Below, one piece after another: positions 10,504-19,427 of a stretch of 51,776 nt of DNA. The translations under genes were made by a program, and so were the position numbers. Location of the stretch: the NCBI GenBank assembly GCA_028690155.1, contig JAQVBU010000014.1, positions 1-51,776 of the forward strand. Direction: 5' to 3'. The DNA comes from Alphaproteobacteria bacterium (GTDB taxonomy: Bacteria > Pseudomonadota > Alphaproteobacteria > UBA9219). Position 1 is the first letter of the stretch, and each line of letters begins with the position of its first letter. Below the pieces are notes generated by a model. That model saw only the letters and a program-made list of their open reading frames with translations, did no database searches and was not told the origin of the DNA.

Positions 10504-11175
10504 TCAACAGGATTCGCAACGCGCCTTCTGAAACTTTTCCGCAAGTTTTTGTGCCTCGTTGGCGAAGAAAGAAAGATCGTCTCGATGGGTGTCGTTGTCG
10601 ATGACGGCGTAGACGTCGGCAAGCCTTTTGTATCGGTCGAGCAGGGCTTCGATTATGGTTAGTCGTTCGTCCACATAAGAAAGGGGGGTGTGGCGGCCTT
10701 CTTTGCGTTGGCGGGCGAGGATTCTTTCCTTGGCGATCTTCGAGGGCGTTCGGACATAAACGAAAACGATGCTGTATCCGGCGCCTTTGGCAAAACGTAG
10801 AAGATCGACATGTTTCGGAAACGATGCCGAGTGATCGAAAAGGATGTCGGCTTTTTTGGCAATGAGCTCGCGCACGAGCCAATATCCGGCGGCGCGGGCG
10901 GGAAGCTCGTAACGGGCGAAAGCTTCTTCCTTGTTAGCCATGGTCCGGTAAGAGGGAATGGCTTCCATAATGGCGTCGAACGCGAGCAGCGTTATGGGGT
11001 CGAGCCTGCGGGCCAGTGCGCGCGCAAACGACGATTTCCCCGCGCCCGGTACGCCCGCCGTGTGAATCAACACGGGCGCGTCTTTGGCGGCGGCCTTGCG
11101 GCGCACCGCCTCGACGACCGAAAGAATTTCGGGGTCTATTTCGCGTTCGTTCGGCGTCTCGATCGGAAACGTCAT
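10504..11175 (-). CDS. Zeta-toxin-like P-loop kinase
   Basis: A 223-residue P-loop protein with Walker A GVPGAGKS (41-48). An Asp in LLAFDAIM sits where Zeta toxins and related small-molecule kinases place the catalytic base. FDHSASF and VFVYVRTP are the next strands, followed by an Arg-rich lid (KERILARQRKEGRH). This is the Zeta toxin / AAA_33 kinase group. The ATG at 11175 gives a start 8 bp after the glyA stop, suggesting translational coupling; a longer start at 11220 would overlap glyA. No antitoxin-like small gene is next to it, so a metabolic or RNA-end kinase role is as likely as a toxin. Confidence 0.7.
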   Translation of the reverse strand: MTFPIETPNEREIDPEILSVVEAVRRKAAAKDAPVLIHTAGVPGAGKSSFARALARRLDPITLLAFDAIMEAIPSYRTMANKEEAFARYELPARAAGYWLVRELIAKKADILFDHSASFPKHVDLLRFAKGAGYSIVFVYVRTPSKIAKERILARQRKEGRHTPLSYVDERLTIIEALLDRYKRLADVYAVIDNDTHRDDLSFFANEAQKLAEKFQKARCESC

Positions 11176-11183
11176 TCGGCTTT

Positions 11184-12464
11184 TTACGACTCGATTCCCG
11201 GCACCGGGAAGCGCATGCACAAAGCGCGGGTTTCCTCACGTAGCTTGGTCAGCAAGGCCTCGTCATCGGGCGCGCGCAAAACCTGAAGCATGACGTTCGC
11301 CAGTTGCTTCATCTCCGGCTCCTTCATGCCGCGCGCTGTGGCCGCCGGCGTGCCGAAACGGATGCCGCTGGGCTTCATCGGCGGGTTGGGGTCGTCGGGG
11401 ATCACGTTCTTGTTCAAGGTGATGCCCACACGATCCAAGGCCTTTTCGGCGATGTCTCCCGTGATGCCGAAGCCCGCCGCCACGTTGATGACAATCAAGT
11501 GATTTTCGGTGCCGCCTGTAATCAGCGGCGTGTCGCTTTCCAGAAGTCCGTGCGCGAAGGCTCGGGCGTTGGTAAGCACCTGTTTGGCATAGGCCTTGTG
11601 GGCGTTTGTCTGCACCAGCTTCAGCGTCACGGCCAACGCCGCAATCTGATGCATATGGGGCCCGCCTTGCATGCCCGGAAAGACGGATTTGTCGATCGCT
11701 TTGGCAAATTTTTCTTTGCATAAGATAATGCCGCCGCGCGGGCCCCGAAGCGATTTGTGCGTGGTTGATGTTACGACATCGAAGCCGTAGTCCAACGGGT
11801 TCTTCAACGCGCCGCCCGCGATCAGACCGCCCAGATGGCTGACGTCGGCCATAAGCAAGGCGCCCACTTCGTCGGCGATTTTGCGGAAACCGGCATAGTC
11901 GTATTCGCGCGGATAAGACGAATGGCCGCAGATGATGAGCTTTGGCTTGTTTTCCAAGGCTGCTTGGCGAACTTTGTTGAGGTCGATGAGGCCGCTTGGA
12001 ATTTCAGTCTTGTAACGGACGAACTTAAAGATCTTGGACATGTTCGTCACAGGGTGGCCATGCGAGAGGTGACCGCCATGGGTCAGATCCATGCCCATGA
12101 TCGTGTCGCCGGGATTCAAAAGGGCGAAGTAAACCGCTTCGTTCATCGGGCAGCCCGAAAGGGGCTGAACATTGGCATGCTCGGCGCGGAAGACGACTTT
12201 GGCGCGTTCGCGGGCCAGCGTTTCAATGGTGTCCGTATTTTCTTGTCCGCCGTAATAGCGACGTCCGGGATAGCCTTCGGAATATTTGTTGTTAAACACC
12301 GAGCCGAGTAGGGCGTACACTTCGGGGAAGCAGTAGTTTTCCGACGGGATCAGTTCAATCCCTTCGCTTTGGCGGCGCTCCTCGTTCATCAGGGCGTTGA
12401 AAATGTCGAGATCGGTTTTTTGAAGACGGTCAAGAGCGGCTTGGGAATAGGTGAAATTTGTCAT
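11184..12464 (-). CDS. glyA: serine hydroxymethyltransferase
   Basis: A 426-residue PLP enzyme that interconverts serine and glycine while charging tetrahydrofolate with a one-carbon unit in the cytosol. SGCPMNEAVY, the THGGHLSHG loop, ADVSHLGGLIAGG and the PLP lysine in VVTSTTHKSLRGPRGG are all in order. SGIRFGTPAATARGM lies near the C-terminus. Length is normal. The start ATG at 12464 has AAGGAG nine bases upstream. It leads a minus-strand group with the P-loop kinase and is divergent from xseB. Confidence 0.97.
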   Translation of the reverse strand: MTNFTYSQAALDRLQKTDLDIFNALMNEERRQSEGIELIPSENYCFPEVYALLGSVFNNKYSEGYPGRRYYGGQENTDTIETLARERAKVVFRAEHANVQPLSGCPMNEAVYFALLNPGDTIMGMDLTHGGHLSHGHPVTNMSKIFKFVRYKTEIPSGLIDLNKVRQAALENKPKLIICGHSSYPREYDYAGFRKIADEVGALLMADVSHLGGLIAGGALKNPLDYGFDVVTSTTHKSLRGPRGGIILCKEKFAKAIDKSVFPGMQGGPHMHQIAALAVTLKLVQTNAHKAYAKQVLTNARAFAHGLLESDTPLITGGTENHLIVINVAAGFGITGDIAEKALDRVGITLNKNVIPDDPNPPMKPSGIRFGTPAATARGMKEPEMKQLANVMLQVLRAPDDEALLTKLREETRALCMRFPVPGIES

Positions 12465-12671
12465 GCCGGAAGGCTCCTTTGCTGGAAGAAAGAGCTAAAA
12501 TGTCTCCTTACGCTACCATAGATTCTCACCCCCTTTAAGAGGGGATTTTTCGTATTTTCAGGCCGCGATGGGAGACCCGCGCCTAGGCCAAAAACGAGAA
12601 TTGCGCTCTTAATCAAAAAGCTAGAGCGGGAACCTTGCTTTTTAAAAAGGGAGTCCCTAAAGTCCTCGCCC

Positions 12672-12926
12672 ATGAAGGAAACAACACCCCCTCTTCCAGC
12701 CGATATTGCGGCGTTAAGTTTTGAGGACGCGTTGGCCGAGCTCGAGGCCCTCGTCAAAAAACTTGATGACGGCAAGGCCAAACTCGATGACGCGATCAAG
12801 GCCTATGAACGCGGGGCGTTGCTTAAGCGTCACTGCGCGGCCAAACTTCGCGAAGCTCAGGCCAAGATCGATTTGATTACGGTCGGCGACGATGGCTCCA
12901 TTTCGACAAAACCTTTTCAATCGTAA
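12672..12926 (+). CDS. xseB: exodeoxyribonuclease VII small subunit
   Basis: An 84-residue helical protein with the XseB signature LSFEDALAELEALVKKLDDG followed by LDDAIKAYERGALLKRHC. It partners XseA to form the nuclease that degrades single-stranded DNA from both ends; xseA is not in this window. It lies 20 bp ahead of ispA on the same strand, an xseB-ispA pairing that is widespread in proteobacteria. A C-rich/G-rich small stem followed by ATTTTT lies upstream at about 12529-12549. Confidence 0.93.
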   Translation: MKETTPPLPADIAALSFEDALAELEALVKKLDDGKAKLDDAIKAYERGALLKRHCAAKLREAQAKIDLITVGDDGSISTKPFQS

Positions 12927-12946
12927 CCATCAACCCCCTTTGTTCC

Positions 12947-13846
12947 ATGCCTTCAGTACCCACCGCTCTTGCTCTTGCTTTGTCCGAGACCGCCCATGCT
13001 GTTGAAGGCGTTTTGGATCGGCTCTTGCCCAAGTCCGAGTTCCCTGAAAACAAATTGTTCGAGGCGATGCGTTACGCGACGCTGAACGGCGGGAAAAGAT
13101 TGAGACCCTTTTTGCTTATGAGCTCAGCGCGTATTTTTGGCGTCAGCGACGCGTGCGCGTTACGCGCGGCGGCGGCGGTTGAGTGTGTGCACTGTTATTC
13201 CTTGGTGCACGATGATCTTCCCGCCATGGACAATTCCGATCTTCGTCGCGGCATTCCCACGGCGCATAAGAAATTCGATGAAGCCACGGCTGTTTTAGCG
13301 GGCGACGCGCTTTTGACGGTGGCGTTTGAGATTCTGTCGGATCCGCGTACGCATGAGGATCCTCAAGTGCGGTGCCGTTTGGTGTCAGCCTTGGCAAAGG
13401 CGTCGGGAATGAACGGTATGGTCGGCGGCCAGATGTTGGATCTGATCGCCGAGACGACCCAACTTGACATCGGCGCCATCACGCGCCTGCAACGCATGAA
13501 GACGGGCGAGTTGATCGCCGTTTCGACCGAGGCGGGCGCTATTCTCGGCAAAGCGTCGGCCCAGCACACCAACGCGCTCCGTGCCTACGCGCACGATTTG
13601 GGCCTTGCCTTCCAGATTGTGGACGATCTTCTAGACGCCGAAGGCACGGAGGAAGAAACCGGCAAGCCGGTAGGCCGTGACGCCGAGGCGGGCAAGGCAA
13701 CGTTTGTGACCATTCTGGGCGCCGAGCGCGCGCGCAGCCAAGCCGTTCTTCTTTCCGAGCAAGCCGTTAATCATTTGTCGGTATTCGAGGGGCGCGCCAA
13801 GCAGCTTGAAGACGTGGCGCGTTTTGTGGTCGATCGCAAAAAATGA
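12947..13846 (+). CDS. ispA: (2E,6E)-farnesyl diphosphate synthase
   Basis: A 299-residue all-helical prenyltransferase that condenses IPP with DMAPP and GPP to give FPP for quinone and undecaprenyl synthesis. NGGKRLRPFLL is the IPP-binding segment, the first Asp-rich motif lies in VHDDLPAMDNSDLRRG and the second in FQIVDDLLD. GGQMLDL lies between them. Length is typical of bacterial short-chain synthases. It is co-directional with xseB and with the response regulator 9 bp downstream. Confidence 0.95.
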   Translation: MPSVPTALALALSETAHAVEGVLDRLLPKSEFPENKLFEAMRYATLNGGKRLRPFLLMSSARIFGVSDACALRAAAAVECVHCYSLVHDDLPAMDNSDLRRGIPTAHKKFDEATAVLAGDALLTVAFEILSDPRTHEDPQVRCRLVSALAKASGMNGMVGGQMLDLIAETTQLDIGAITRLQRMKTGELIAVSTEAGAILGKASAQHTNALRAYAHDLGLAFQIVDDLLDAEGTEEETGKPVGRDAEAGKATFVTILGAERARSQAVLLSEQAVNHLSVFEGRAKQLEDVARFVVDRKK

Positions 13847-13855
13847 GAGGGGGCC

Positions 13856-14563
13856 GTGATTCGTTCGCTTGCGCCGCATATCCTTGTTGTCGATGACGAC
13901 ACGCGTTTGCGCCGTTTGCTTGAACGGTATCTTAGCGAGCAGGGCTTTGTGGTCGCCACGGCGCGTAGTGCCAAGGATGCCCGGGCCAAGCTCGAAAGCC
14001 TTGCCTTTGATTTGATCGTTTTGGACGTCATGATGCCCGGTGAGACGGGGGTTGAATTGACGCGCGCGTTGAGGCACTCGGATCCCGATAAACAGGCCTT
14101 GCCGATTTTGCTTCTGACCGCCAAAGGCGAAACGGACGACCGGATCGAGGGGCTGGAGTCGGGGGCGGACGATTATCTGATGAAACCGTTCGAACCGCGC
14201 GAGCTTCTTTTGCGGATCAACGCAATTTTGCGCCGCGCGCCGAAACCTCAAGAAGCCGAGAAGAAAGAGGTTCGTTTTGGGGCATGGGTGTATAACCCGG
14301 ATCGGGACGAATTGCGGTCCGAAACCGAAGTTCAGGTTTTAACCGGTATGGAAGCGGCCTTGATGCGCGCTTTGGCAAAAATGCCGGGGAAAACTCTGTC
14401 GCGCGAAGAATTGGTCGAGCAAAGCGCGGCCGGCCAAGCCATCAACGATCGCACCATCGACGTGCAGGTTACGCGTCTTCGCCGCAAGATCGAAGTAGAC
14501 GCCAAAAATCCTCGCTATCTCGTCACGGTTCGCGGCGAGGGCTATTGCTTACGTCCCGATTAG
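13856..14563 (+). CDS. OmpR-family response regulator (orphan)
   Basis: A 235-residue two-domain regulator. The receiver (about 8-125) has the acidic pair in VVDDDTR, the phospho-acceptor Asp in LIVLDVMMPG, the Thr in LLLTAKG and the Lys in LMKPFEP. The C-terminal winged helix ends with the OmpR recognition region TIDVQVTRLRRKIE and VRGEGYCL. The GTG start at 13856 has GAGAGGGGG just upstream. No histidine kinase lies nearby, so its partner is elsewhere. It resembles the PetR/CtrA-era alphaproteobacterial OmpR regulators, but no target can be given. Confidence 0.9.
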   Translation: MIRSLAPHILVVDDDTRLRRLLERYLSEQGFVVATARSAKDARAKLESLAFDLIVLDVMMPGETGVELTRALRHSDPDKQALPILLLTAKGETDDRIEGLESGADDYLMKPFEPRELLLRINAILRRAPKPQEAEKKEVRFGAWVYNPDRDELRSETEVQVLTGMEAALMRALAKMPGKTLSREELVEQSAAGQAINDRTIDVQVTRLRRKIEVDAKNPRYLVTVRGEGYCLRPD

Positions 14564-14647
14564 GCACGGTGGCCGTGCAGCCATTTGTTTATCTTTCTGT
14601 CCGCAAACTGCCGTGACCATGCGGCCCTGTCGCCGGGAAGGATAGCG

Positions 14648-15550
14648 TCAGGTAACGAAGGCCATCCCTTCCTTGCTGTGGAAGAAGCCGTTGGCAAACG
14701 GGATGGTGCCGGTGACTTTTTTCAGTTTGGCCAGGGCTTCTTTGGGATCGAGTTTTCCGTCCAGCGCGTCGCGATAGATTTTTGCGACGTCGATCATGTC
14801 CACGTTTTGCGGCGACAGGCGGAAGTGGGAGACGCCCATTTTCTTCAACGCATCGAGCTCGTTCAGCAAAACGCCGTAGTCGTGGGACAGCGTTTGCGAG
14901 CCGCTGACAGTCAAAAGGGGCTTGCCGTCCAATGTGTCGGTGGCCAAGCCGTCGGGATCTTGGGAGCAAACGATTTGGCAGGAATCCTTTCTCAGCCCGT
15001 GGGCGCGGGCATGATAGCAGCGCATGGCGACCGAAAGAGGCTGGCGTCCGAAGACGAAGACTTCCGTCTCGGCCTTCTTCGTTTTGGCCAGCGTGGCAAT
15101 GGCCGTGCCGGGAAGCTCGATCGGCATCACAATCCGCTTTGCGCCGCCGCGGATCACGAAGTCCCGCGCGCTTTCGTTAAAGACGTTGATAAAGGGGCCG
15201 ATAACGTGAGGTTTGTTCTGAACCACGTGCAGGCAGGCGACATCGTTTGCCTCGACCGTAAAGCCTTCCTGAACGCGTCGTTCGATGCTTTCGCGCTGGC
15301 GTTCGGAGGTGACCATCGCCAACGTCGAGACGACAACGTCTTTGCCCCCCCGTTGAAGGCGTTCGACAATCTGAGGAAAGAGATCCTTCATCAATTTTTC
15401 GCGTTTTCCGCACACGACTTCGCCTACGTACACGCAATCAATCGCGGCTTCGTCGGCGATGCGGGCATAGAAATCGCGGCGCTTGTCTTCGTCCCAGTTG
15501 AAGAACAGCGGGCCCATGGTCAGCTTGGCGCGGGTCGTTTTTTTTGTCAT
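14648..15550 (-). CDS. ubiV: UbiV, O2-independent ubiquinone biosynthesis protein (U32 family)
   Basis: A 300-residue U32-family protein. With UbiU it forms an iron-sulfur heterodimer that hydroxylates ubiquinone precursors without O2, using prephenate as oxygen donor in the systems studied. The four expected [4Fe-4S] cysteines are present: C47 in YVGEVVCGKR, and C178, C191 and C195 with the same 13/4 spacing as E. coli UbiV. RLSPQN near the C-terminus is family-typical. It overlaps ubiU by 4 bp (ATGA), showing coupling in a ubiT-ubiU-ubiV operon. Confidence 0.93.
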   Translation of the reverse strand: MTKKTTRAKLTMGPLFFNWDEDKRRDFYARIADEAAIDCVYVGEVVCGKREKLMKDLFPQIVERLQRGGKDVVVSTLAMVTSERQRESIERRVQEGFTVEANDVACLHVVQNKPHVIGPFINVFNESARDFVIRGGAKRIVMPIELPGTAIATLAKTKKAETEVFVFGRQPLSVAMRCYHARAHGLRKDSCQIVCSQDPDGLATDTLDGKPLLTVSGSQTLSHDYGVLLNELDALKKMGVSHFRLSPQNVDMIDVAKIYRDALDGKLDPKEALAKLKKVTGTIPFANGFFHSKEGMAFVT

Positions 15551-16542
15551 CGCCAGCCCTTTCGATACGCGCCGAACGTCTCGCGGCCGCCTTCGGCCAT
15601 GTCTTTCAGATCGTTTTCCTTCAGCGCGCCTTCGCCTTTGGCCAGCTTGTCGAGCGCTTTGCGGAACGTGCCCACGACCTCGGCGACATAGGCGCGGCTG
15701 CGCTGGCGCCCCTCGATTTTCAGGGCGGTTACGCCCGCGGCTTTCAAATCGGCCAAAATATCGATGGCGTTCAATCCGACGGGCTCTTCGAATAAATAAA
15801 GCGCCTTACCGTTGACAAGATAGCGCCCCTTGCACGGCGTGGGGTAGGCGGCCGGTTCGCCTTTTTTGAAGGTATTCAACGTGACGCAGCCAAGACATGA
15901 CTTGGTGCATCCGCCTTCTTCCTTGTACGAGACGAACTGCGCTGGCGAGCACATGCCCTCGGTCGTCGGCGACATGCCCGTGATGTACGAGGATAAGAAG
16001 CATCGTCCCTCCGACATGGGGCCGACGCTGCCGAAAGCGAAGACTTCGGTCTCGATCTTCGTTTCTTTCACAAGAGCCGCGATTTCCTCGACCGACAACA
16101 CGCGCGGCAGAACCACGCGTTTGACGTCGAAGTGTTCCTGAAAAAACTTGATCGACAGCGCGTTCGAGGCGGACGCCTGAACCGACAAATGCCGCCTCAG
16201 GGACGGATGCCGCTTGGTCGCGTAATCCAGCACGCCCAGATCGGCCAGAATGACGGCGTCGGCCTTGGCCTCGGCGGCGTTATCGACGGCTTCGTGCCAC
16301 GGCGCCTCATTGCCCGCGCGCGGAAAGGTGTTGATGGCGACCAGAACCTTGCAGCCGTGATCGTGCGCATAGGCCACGCCTTCGATCAGTTCGTCTTGAT
16401 CAAAGTTCAGACCCGGATAATTCCGCGCGTTGGTGCCATTTCGGAAGCCGCAATAAACGGTGTCGGCCCCAGCCTCGACGGCGGCGCGAAGAGCGGCGGG
16501 GGTGCCCGCCGGGCAGACAAGTTCGAGATACGATACGCTCAT
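15547..16542 (-). CDS. ubiU: UbiU, O2-independent ubiquinone biosynthesis protein (U32 family)
   Basis: A 331-residue U32-family partner of UbiV. Recognisable segments are ELVCPAGTPAALRAAVEAGAD, GLNF, VSVQAS-like SVQASASNAL, VVLPRVLS, EGRCFLSSYITG, MCSPAQF, PCKGRYLV and KIEGRQRS. From memory of E. coli UbiU, its cluster ligands are C169, C176, C193 and C232; the last three match C181, C198 and C237 here, but the first position is Gly (FGSVGPMSEGRC). An insertion with three extra Cys (C212, C216, C219) lies nearby and could supply a ligand. It overlaps ubiT and ubiV by 4 bp each. Confidence 0.92.
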   Translation of the reverse strand: MSVSYLELVCPAGTPAALRAAVEAGADTVYCGFRNGTNARNYPGLNFDQDELIEGVAYAHDHGCKVLVAINTFPRAGNEAPWHEAVDNAAEAKADAVILADLGVLDYATKRHPSLRRHLSVQASASNALSIKFFQEHFDVKRVVLPRVLSVEEIAALVKETKIETEVFAFGSVGPMSEGRCFLSSYITGMSPTTEGMCSPAQFVSYKEEGGCTKSCLGCVTLNTFKKGEPAAYPTPCKGRYLVNGKALYLFEEPVGLNAIDILADLKAAGVTALKIEGRQRSRAYVAEVVGTFRKALDKLAKGEGALKENDLKDMAEGGRETFGAYRKGWR

Positions 16543-17087
16543 CGGGCAAAAGCCCTTTCTTTCTCGCGCTGATCGATCCGGTGGCGCAGGTGTTGCGCCA
16601 CGGCGTCGATCAGTAAAACGGCCTCGCGGATCGGCCCAGCATAGGGTCCGAACATCGAGGCGGCATCGTTCAGGACGTTAATCTCTTCCCGATCCAGCGT
16701 GTTGCGTAAGGCGACAATCACGGCCGTGTTGCCGGTAATCTCTAAATCGCGCGAGAAAAACACCGTATCGCCGTCCGTACGGCCTTCCAGCATGTCCAGC
16801 AGCACCGACAGCTTGCCTTTGATCGCGGCGTCGGAAGCGGCCGGCGGCGCGTCCAGCACGGTTAGAGCGGCGTCGTTGCCGCCGAAAGTGAGAAGGAAAC
16901 GATGCTGGGTATCGGTGGGTTCGACGACTACGACCGCCGGATCGAGGCGACGCAAGTTGGCGAAGAGTTTGGAATGCTTCTGCCTCATTCGGCGCAACAA
17001 GGCGTTGAGCGCATGTTGAAGCGCGGTGCCGGGAAGGGCATTCAACGTCGTGCGGGCGAAAGACGGCGACAGGGAAGGATTCGGCAT
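16539..17087 (-). CDS. ubiT: UbiT, SCP2-domain accessory protein for anaerobic ubiquinone synthesis
   Basis: A 182-residue protein with an SCP2-like lipid-binding domain. The hallmark segments are DAAIKGKLSVLLDMLEGRTDGDTVFFSRDLEITGN in pattern, with GDTVFFSRDLEITG being the most diagnostic. UbiT is thought to bind isoprenoid quinone intermediates and is required with UbiU and UbiV for ubiquinone synthesis without oxygen. It is first in the ubiTUV operon; a 91-bp gap separates it from feoB upstream. A TTGAT half-site is seen in that gap, but no full FNR box. Confidence 0.9.
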   Translation of the reverse strand: MPNPSLSPSFARTTLNALPGTALQHALNALLRRMRQKHSKLFANLRRLDPAVVVVEPTDTQHRFLLTFGGNDAALTVLDAPPAASDAAIKGKLSVLLDMLEGRTDGDTVFFSRDLEITGNTAVIVALRNTLDREEINVLNDAASMFGPYAGPIREAVLLIDAVAQHLRHRIDQREKERAFAR

Positions 17088-17178
17088 CGTTTAAATCCAA
17101 CAAAATCAATATCTCTTCGGGTACTCCACGAATCGCTCAAACGCAATCCGAAGGACGTAACATCCTTTAGGCGCTGTA

Positions 17179-19071
17179 TTATCCGCCCGCGCCGCATAAA
17201 AGCGCGGCACGGTAGGTTACAAAAGCGGCCAGATAGGCAAGAATAAACATATACGAGAAGGAAAAAGCCATCCACGCCCACGATCCGGTCTCTTTTTTAA
17301 TGGTTACAAGCGTCGAAAGGCATTGGGGCGCGAACACAAACCAAGCCAGAAGGGCAAGCGCGGTGGCCAAGCTCCAATGCTGCGTCAGAATGGAGCCAAG
17401 CGAGGCTTCCTTGCCTTCGTTTTCAAGCGAATACACCGTGCCGAATGCAGCGACCGTCACTTCGCGGGCGGCCATGCCGGGGATGAGCGCAATATTGATT
17501 TGCCAGTTAAAGCCGACAGGCTCAAAAATGGGTTCCATCGCTCTGCCGATGGCGGCGGCGGCGCTGTAATGAATGGCAGGCTCTTGGGCATCTTTCGGGG
17601 CCTGCGGAAACGACGACAGAGCCCACACAACCATCATGATTGCCGCAATGATCGTTCCGGCGCGTTGCAAAAAGACCGTGCCGCGTTGAACGATCCCCAA
17701 AAAGAGGCTTCGAAGATTGGGAATTTTATAGTCTGGAAGCTCCAGCAGAAACGGTTCGGACGGAGCGCTTCTCCAGAAAATCCGGCGCAGCCCAAACGAT
17801 ACGACAATAGCGCCCACGATGCCCAGCGCATAAAGGCCGAACATGACAAGACCTTGAAGTTGGAAACCGCCCCATACAGCGGTAGCGGGAACGAACGCGC
17901 CGATGATCAGCGTATAGACAGGAATGCGCGCTGAGCAGGCCATCAGCGGTGTGATCAGAACGGTGGTCAGCCGATCGCGCCGATTGTCGATGACTCGCGC
18001 GGCCATGATGGCCGGAATGGCGCAGGCAAAACCGGACAGAAGGGGAATGAACGCGCGACCGTGAAGGCCTGCGCAGCCCATGAGTTTGTCCATCAAAAAG
18101 GCGGCGCGAGCCATATAGCCCGAGTCTTCTAAAAGAAGAATAAAGAAAAACAGGATCAGGATTTGCGGCAGGAAAGCGACGACCGCGCCGACTCCGTTGA
18201 TCAGCCCGTCCCGGACGAAGCTTTGGAAAAGCCCTTGGGGAAGAGCGAGGCTCGCTTGCGCGCCCAAGAAGTCGAAGGCCGCATGAATGGCGTTCATAGG
18301 CGGTTCGGACCAGGAAAAGACGGCCTGGAACATGACGAACAGGACGCCCAAAAGAAGGACCAAGCCCCAAAAGGGGTGCAGCAAAACGGAATCGATCTTG
18401 GCCGTAATCGTGTCGGGGTTGGGAGGGGGTGTGGTCGTTTGCGTGATAAGCCTGTCGGCTTCATATTGCAAAACGCTTAGAGCGCTTCGATCCGGGGCGG
18501 TCCATAGCGTCGATGTTGGGGGGCGGGGCGCAAGGACGGAAAGCTCTTTGTCCAACAACGTCAAAAGATCCTGTGTGCCGCCGCGCCGTACGGCGACGGT
18601 TGAGACAACAGGAATGCCCAATTCTTTCGAAAGCCGAGCCATGTCGATTTTAATTCCGCGGTGTTTAGCGATATCGAGCATGTTGAGAACAAGAACAAGC
18701 GGGATGTCGATGGAACGCAATTCAAGAACAAGTCTCAGCGCAAGCCGTAAATTTGTCGCATCGGCGACGCATAGGATCAAATCGGGTTTTGGTTCACCCG
18801 GAAGGTGTCCCAAGACAATATCGCGCGTGATTTTTTCGTCAGGGCTACGCGCGCGCAACGAATAGGTGCCGGGCAGATCCATGACGCGAACCGCGCGGCC
18901 TTGCGGTAAAAGAAGGGCCCCGTCTTTGTGCTCGACGGTGACGCCGGGATAGTTGGCGACTTTTTGCTTGCTGCCAGTCAGGGCGTTGAAGAGCGCGGTT
19001 TTGCCACAATTAGGGTTTCCAACGAGCGCAACACAAGGAGGAAGAAGAGGGGCTTTTTGCGAAGGCATCAT
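17179..19071 (-). CDS. feoB: ferrous iron transporter FeoB
   Basis: A 630-residue inner-membrane Fe(II) transporter with an N-terminal G domain. G1 is GNPNCGKTALFNAL, G3 is DLPGTYSL and G4 is LNMLD. The C-terminal part has about eight or more hydrophobic segments with the conserved Gate region (GCAGLHGRAFIPLLSGFAC in pattern) and MAAREV. It is shorter than E. coli FeoB (773) but within the family range. The ATG at 19071 was chosen because it overlaps the feoA stop as ATGA; a GTG at 19083 is the longer alternative. It is co-transcribed with feoA. Confidence 0.95.
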   Translation of the reverse strand: MMPSQKAPLLPPCVALVGNPNCGKTALFNALTGSKQKVANYPGVTVEHKDGALLLPQGRAVRVMDLPGTYSLRARSPDEKITRDIVLGHLPGEPKPDLILCVADATNLRLALRLVLELRSIDIPLVLVLNMLDIAKHRGIKIDMARLSKELGIPVVSTVAVRRGGTQDLLTLLDKELSVLAPRPPTSTLWTAPDRSALSVLQYEADRLITQTTTPPPNPDTITAKIDSVLLHPFWGLVLLLGVLFVMFQAVFSWSEPPMNAIHAAFDFLGAQASLALPQGLFQSFVRDGLINGVGAVVAFLPQILILFFFILLLEDSGYMARAAFLMDKLMGCAGLHGRAFIPLLSGFACAIPAIMAARVIDNRRDRLTTVLITPLMACSARIPVYTLIIGAFVPATAVWGGFQLQGLVMFGLYALGIVGAIVVSFGLRRIFWRSAPSEPFLLELPDYKIPNLRSLFLGIVQRGTVFLQRAGTIIAAIMMVVWALSSFPQAPKDAQEPAIHYSAAAAIGRAMEPIFEPVGFNWQINIALIPGMAAREVTVAAFGTVYSLENEGKEASLGSILTQHWSLATALALLAWFVFAPQCLSTLVTIKKETGSWAWMAFSFSYMFILAYLAAFVTYRAALLCGAGG

Positions 19072-19403
19072 GATAGGGAACACCCCAGCGGGTCGTCGCA
19101 GAAAGGCAAAACCAACACGGCCTTCGCTTCGCGGCGTCGCAGGGCGATTGTTGTCTCGTTGACTTTTACTGCGATCGGATCGCGGCAGAACAACCCTTCG
19201 TGCAGGATTTCGACAACCGATCCTTCGACGAAGCCCATCTCCATCAGGCGGTGTTCAATTTCGCTCGAGGCCAAGCTCGCGCCTGTGCATGCCGCCGCGT
19301 CCAAGGACTCCACGATCCCTCGAAAGCCCTTCTTGGCGGTACCGAGGGGGAGGGGAATACGACACGACGCTTTGTTGCACGGACTGTTATCGTTTGAAGC
19401 CAT
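19068..19403 (-). CDS. feoA: FeoA-domain protein
   Basis: A 111-residue SH3-like FeoA protein, a cytosolic partner of FeoB. The core is LASSEIEHRLMEMGFVEGS, then VEILHEG and a final VNETTIALRRREA. A Cys-containing N-terminal extension of about 25 residues is longer than usual (E. coli FeoA has 75). It ends in a 4-bp overlap with feoB and begins 24 bp after gap, so it may be read through from the tkt-gap transcript. Confidence 0.92.
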   Translation of the reverse strand: MASNDNSPCNKASCRIPLPLGTAKKGFRGIVESLDAAACTGASLASSEIEHRLMEMGFVEGSVVEILHEGLFCRDPIAVKVNETTIALRRREAKAVLVLPFCDDPLGCSLS

Positions 19404-19427
19404 AATATATGCCTAACCCCTCAAAGA

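Noticed and set aside
14585-15691. A 368-codon plus-strand frame
   Set aside because: It is antisense to ubiV and ubiU, whose Cys ligands, overlapping starts and operon layout are convincing; the plus-strand product has shadow-like composition.
17088-17178. Possible FNR box before ubiT (TTGAT half-site)
   Set aside because: The second half ATCAA is missing at the right spacing, so a site cannot be claimed.
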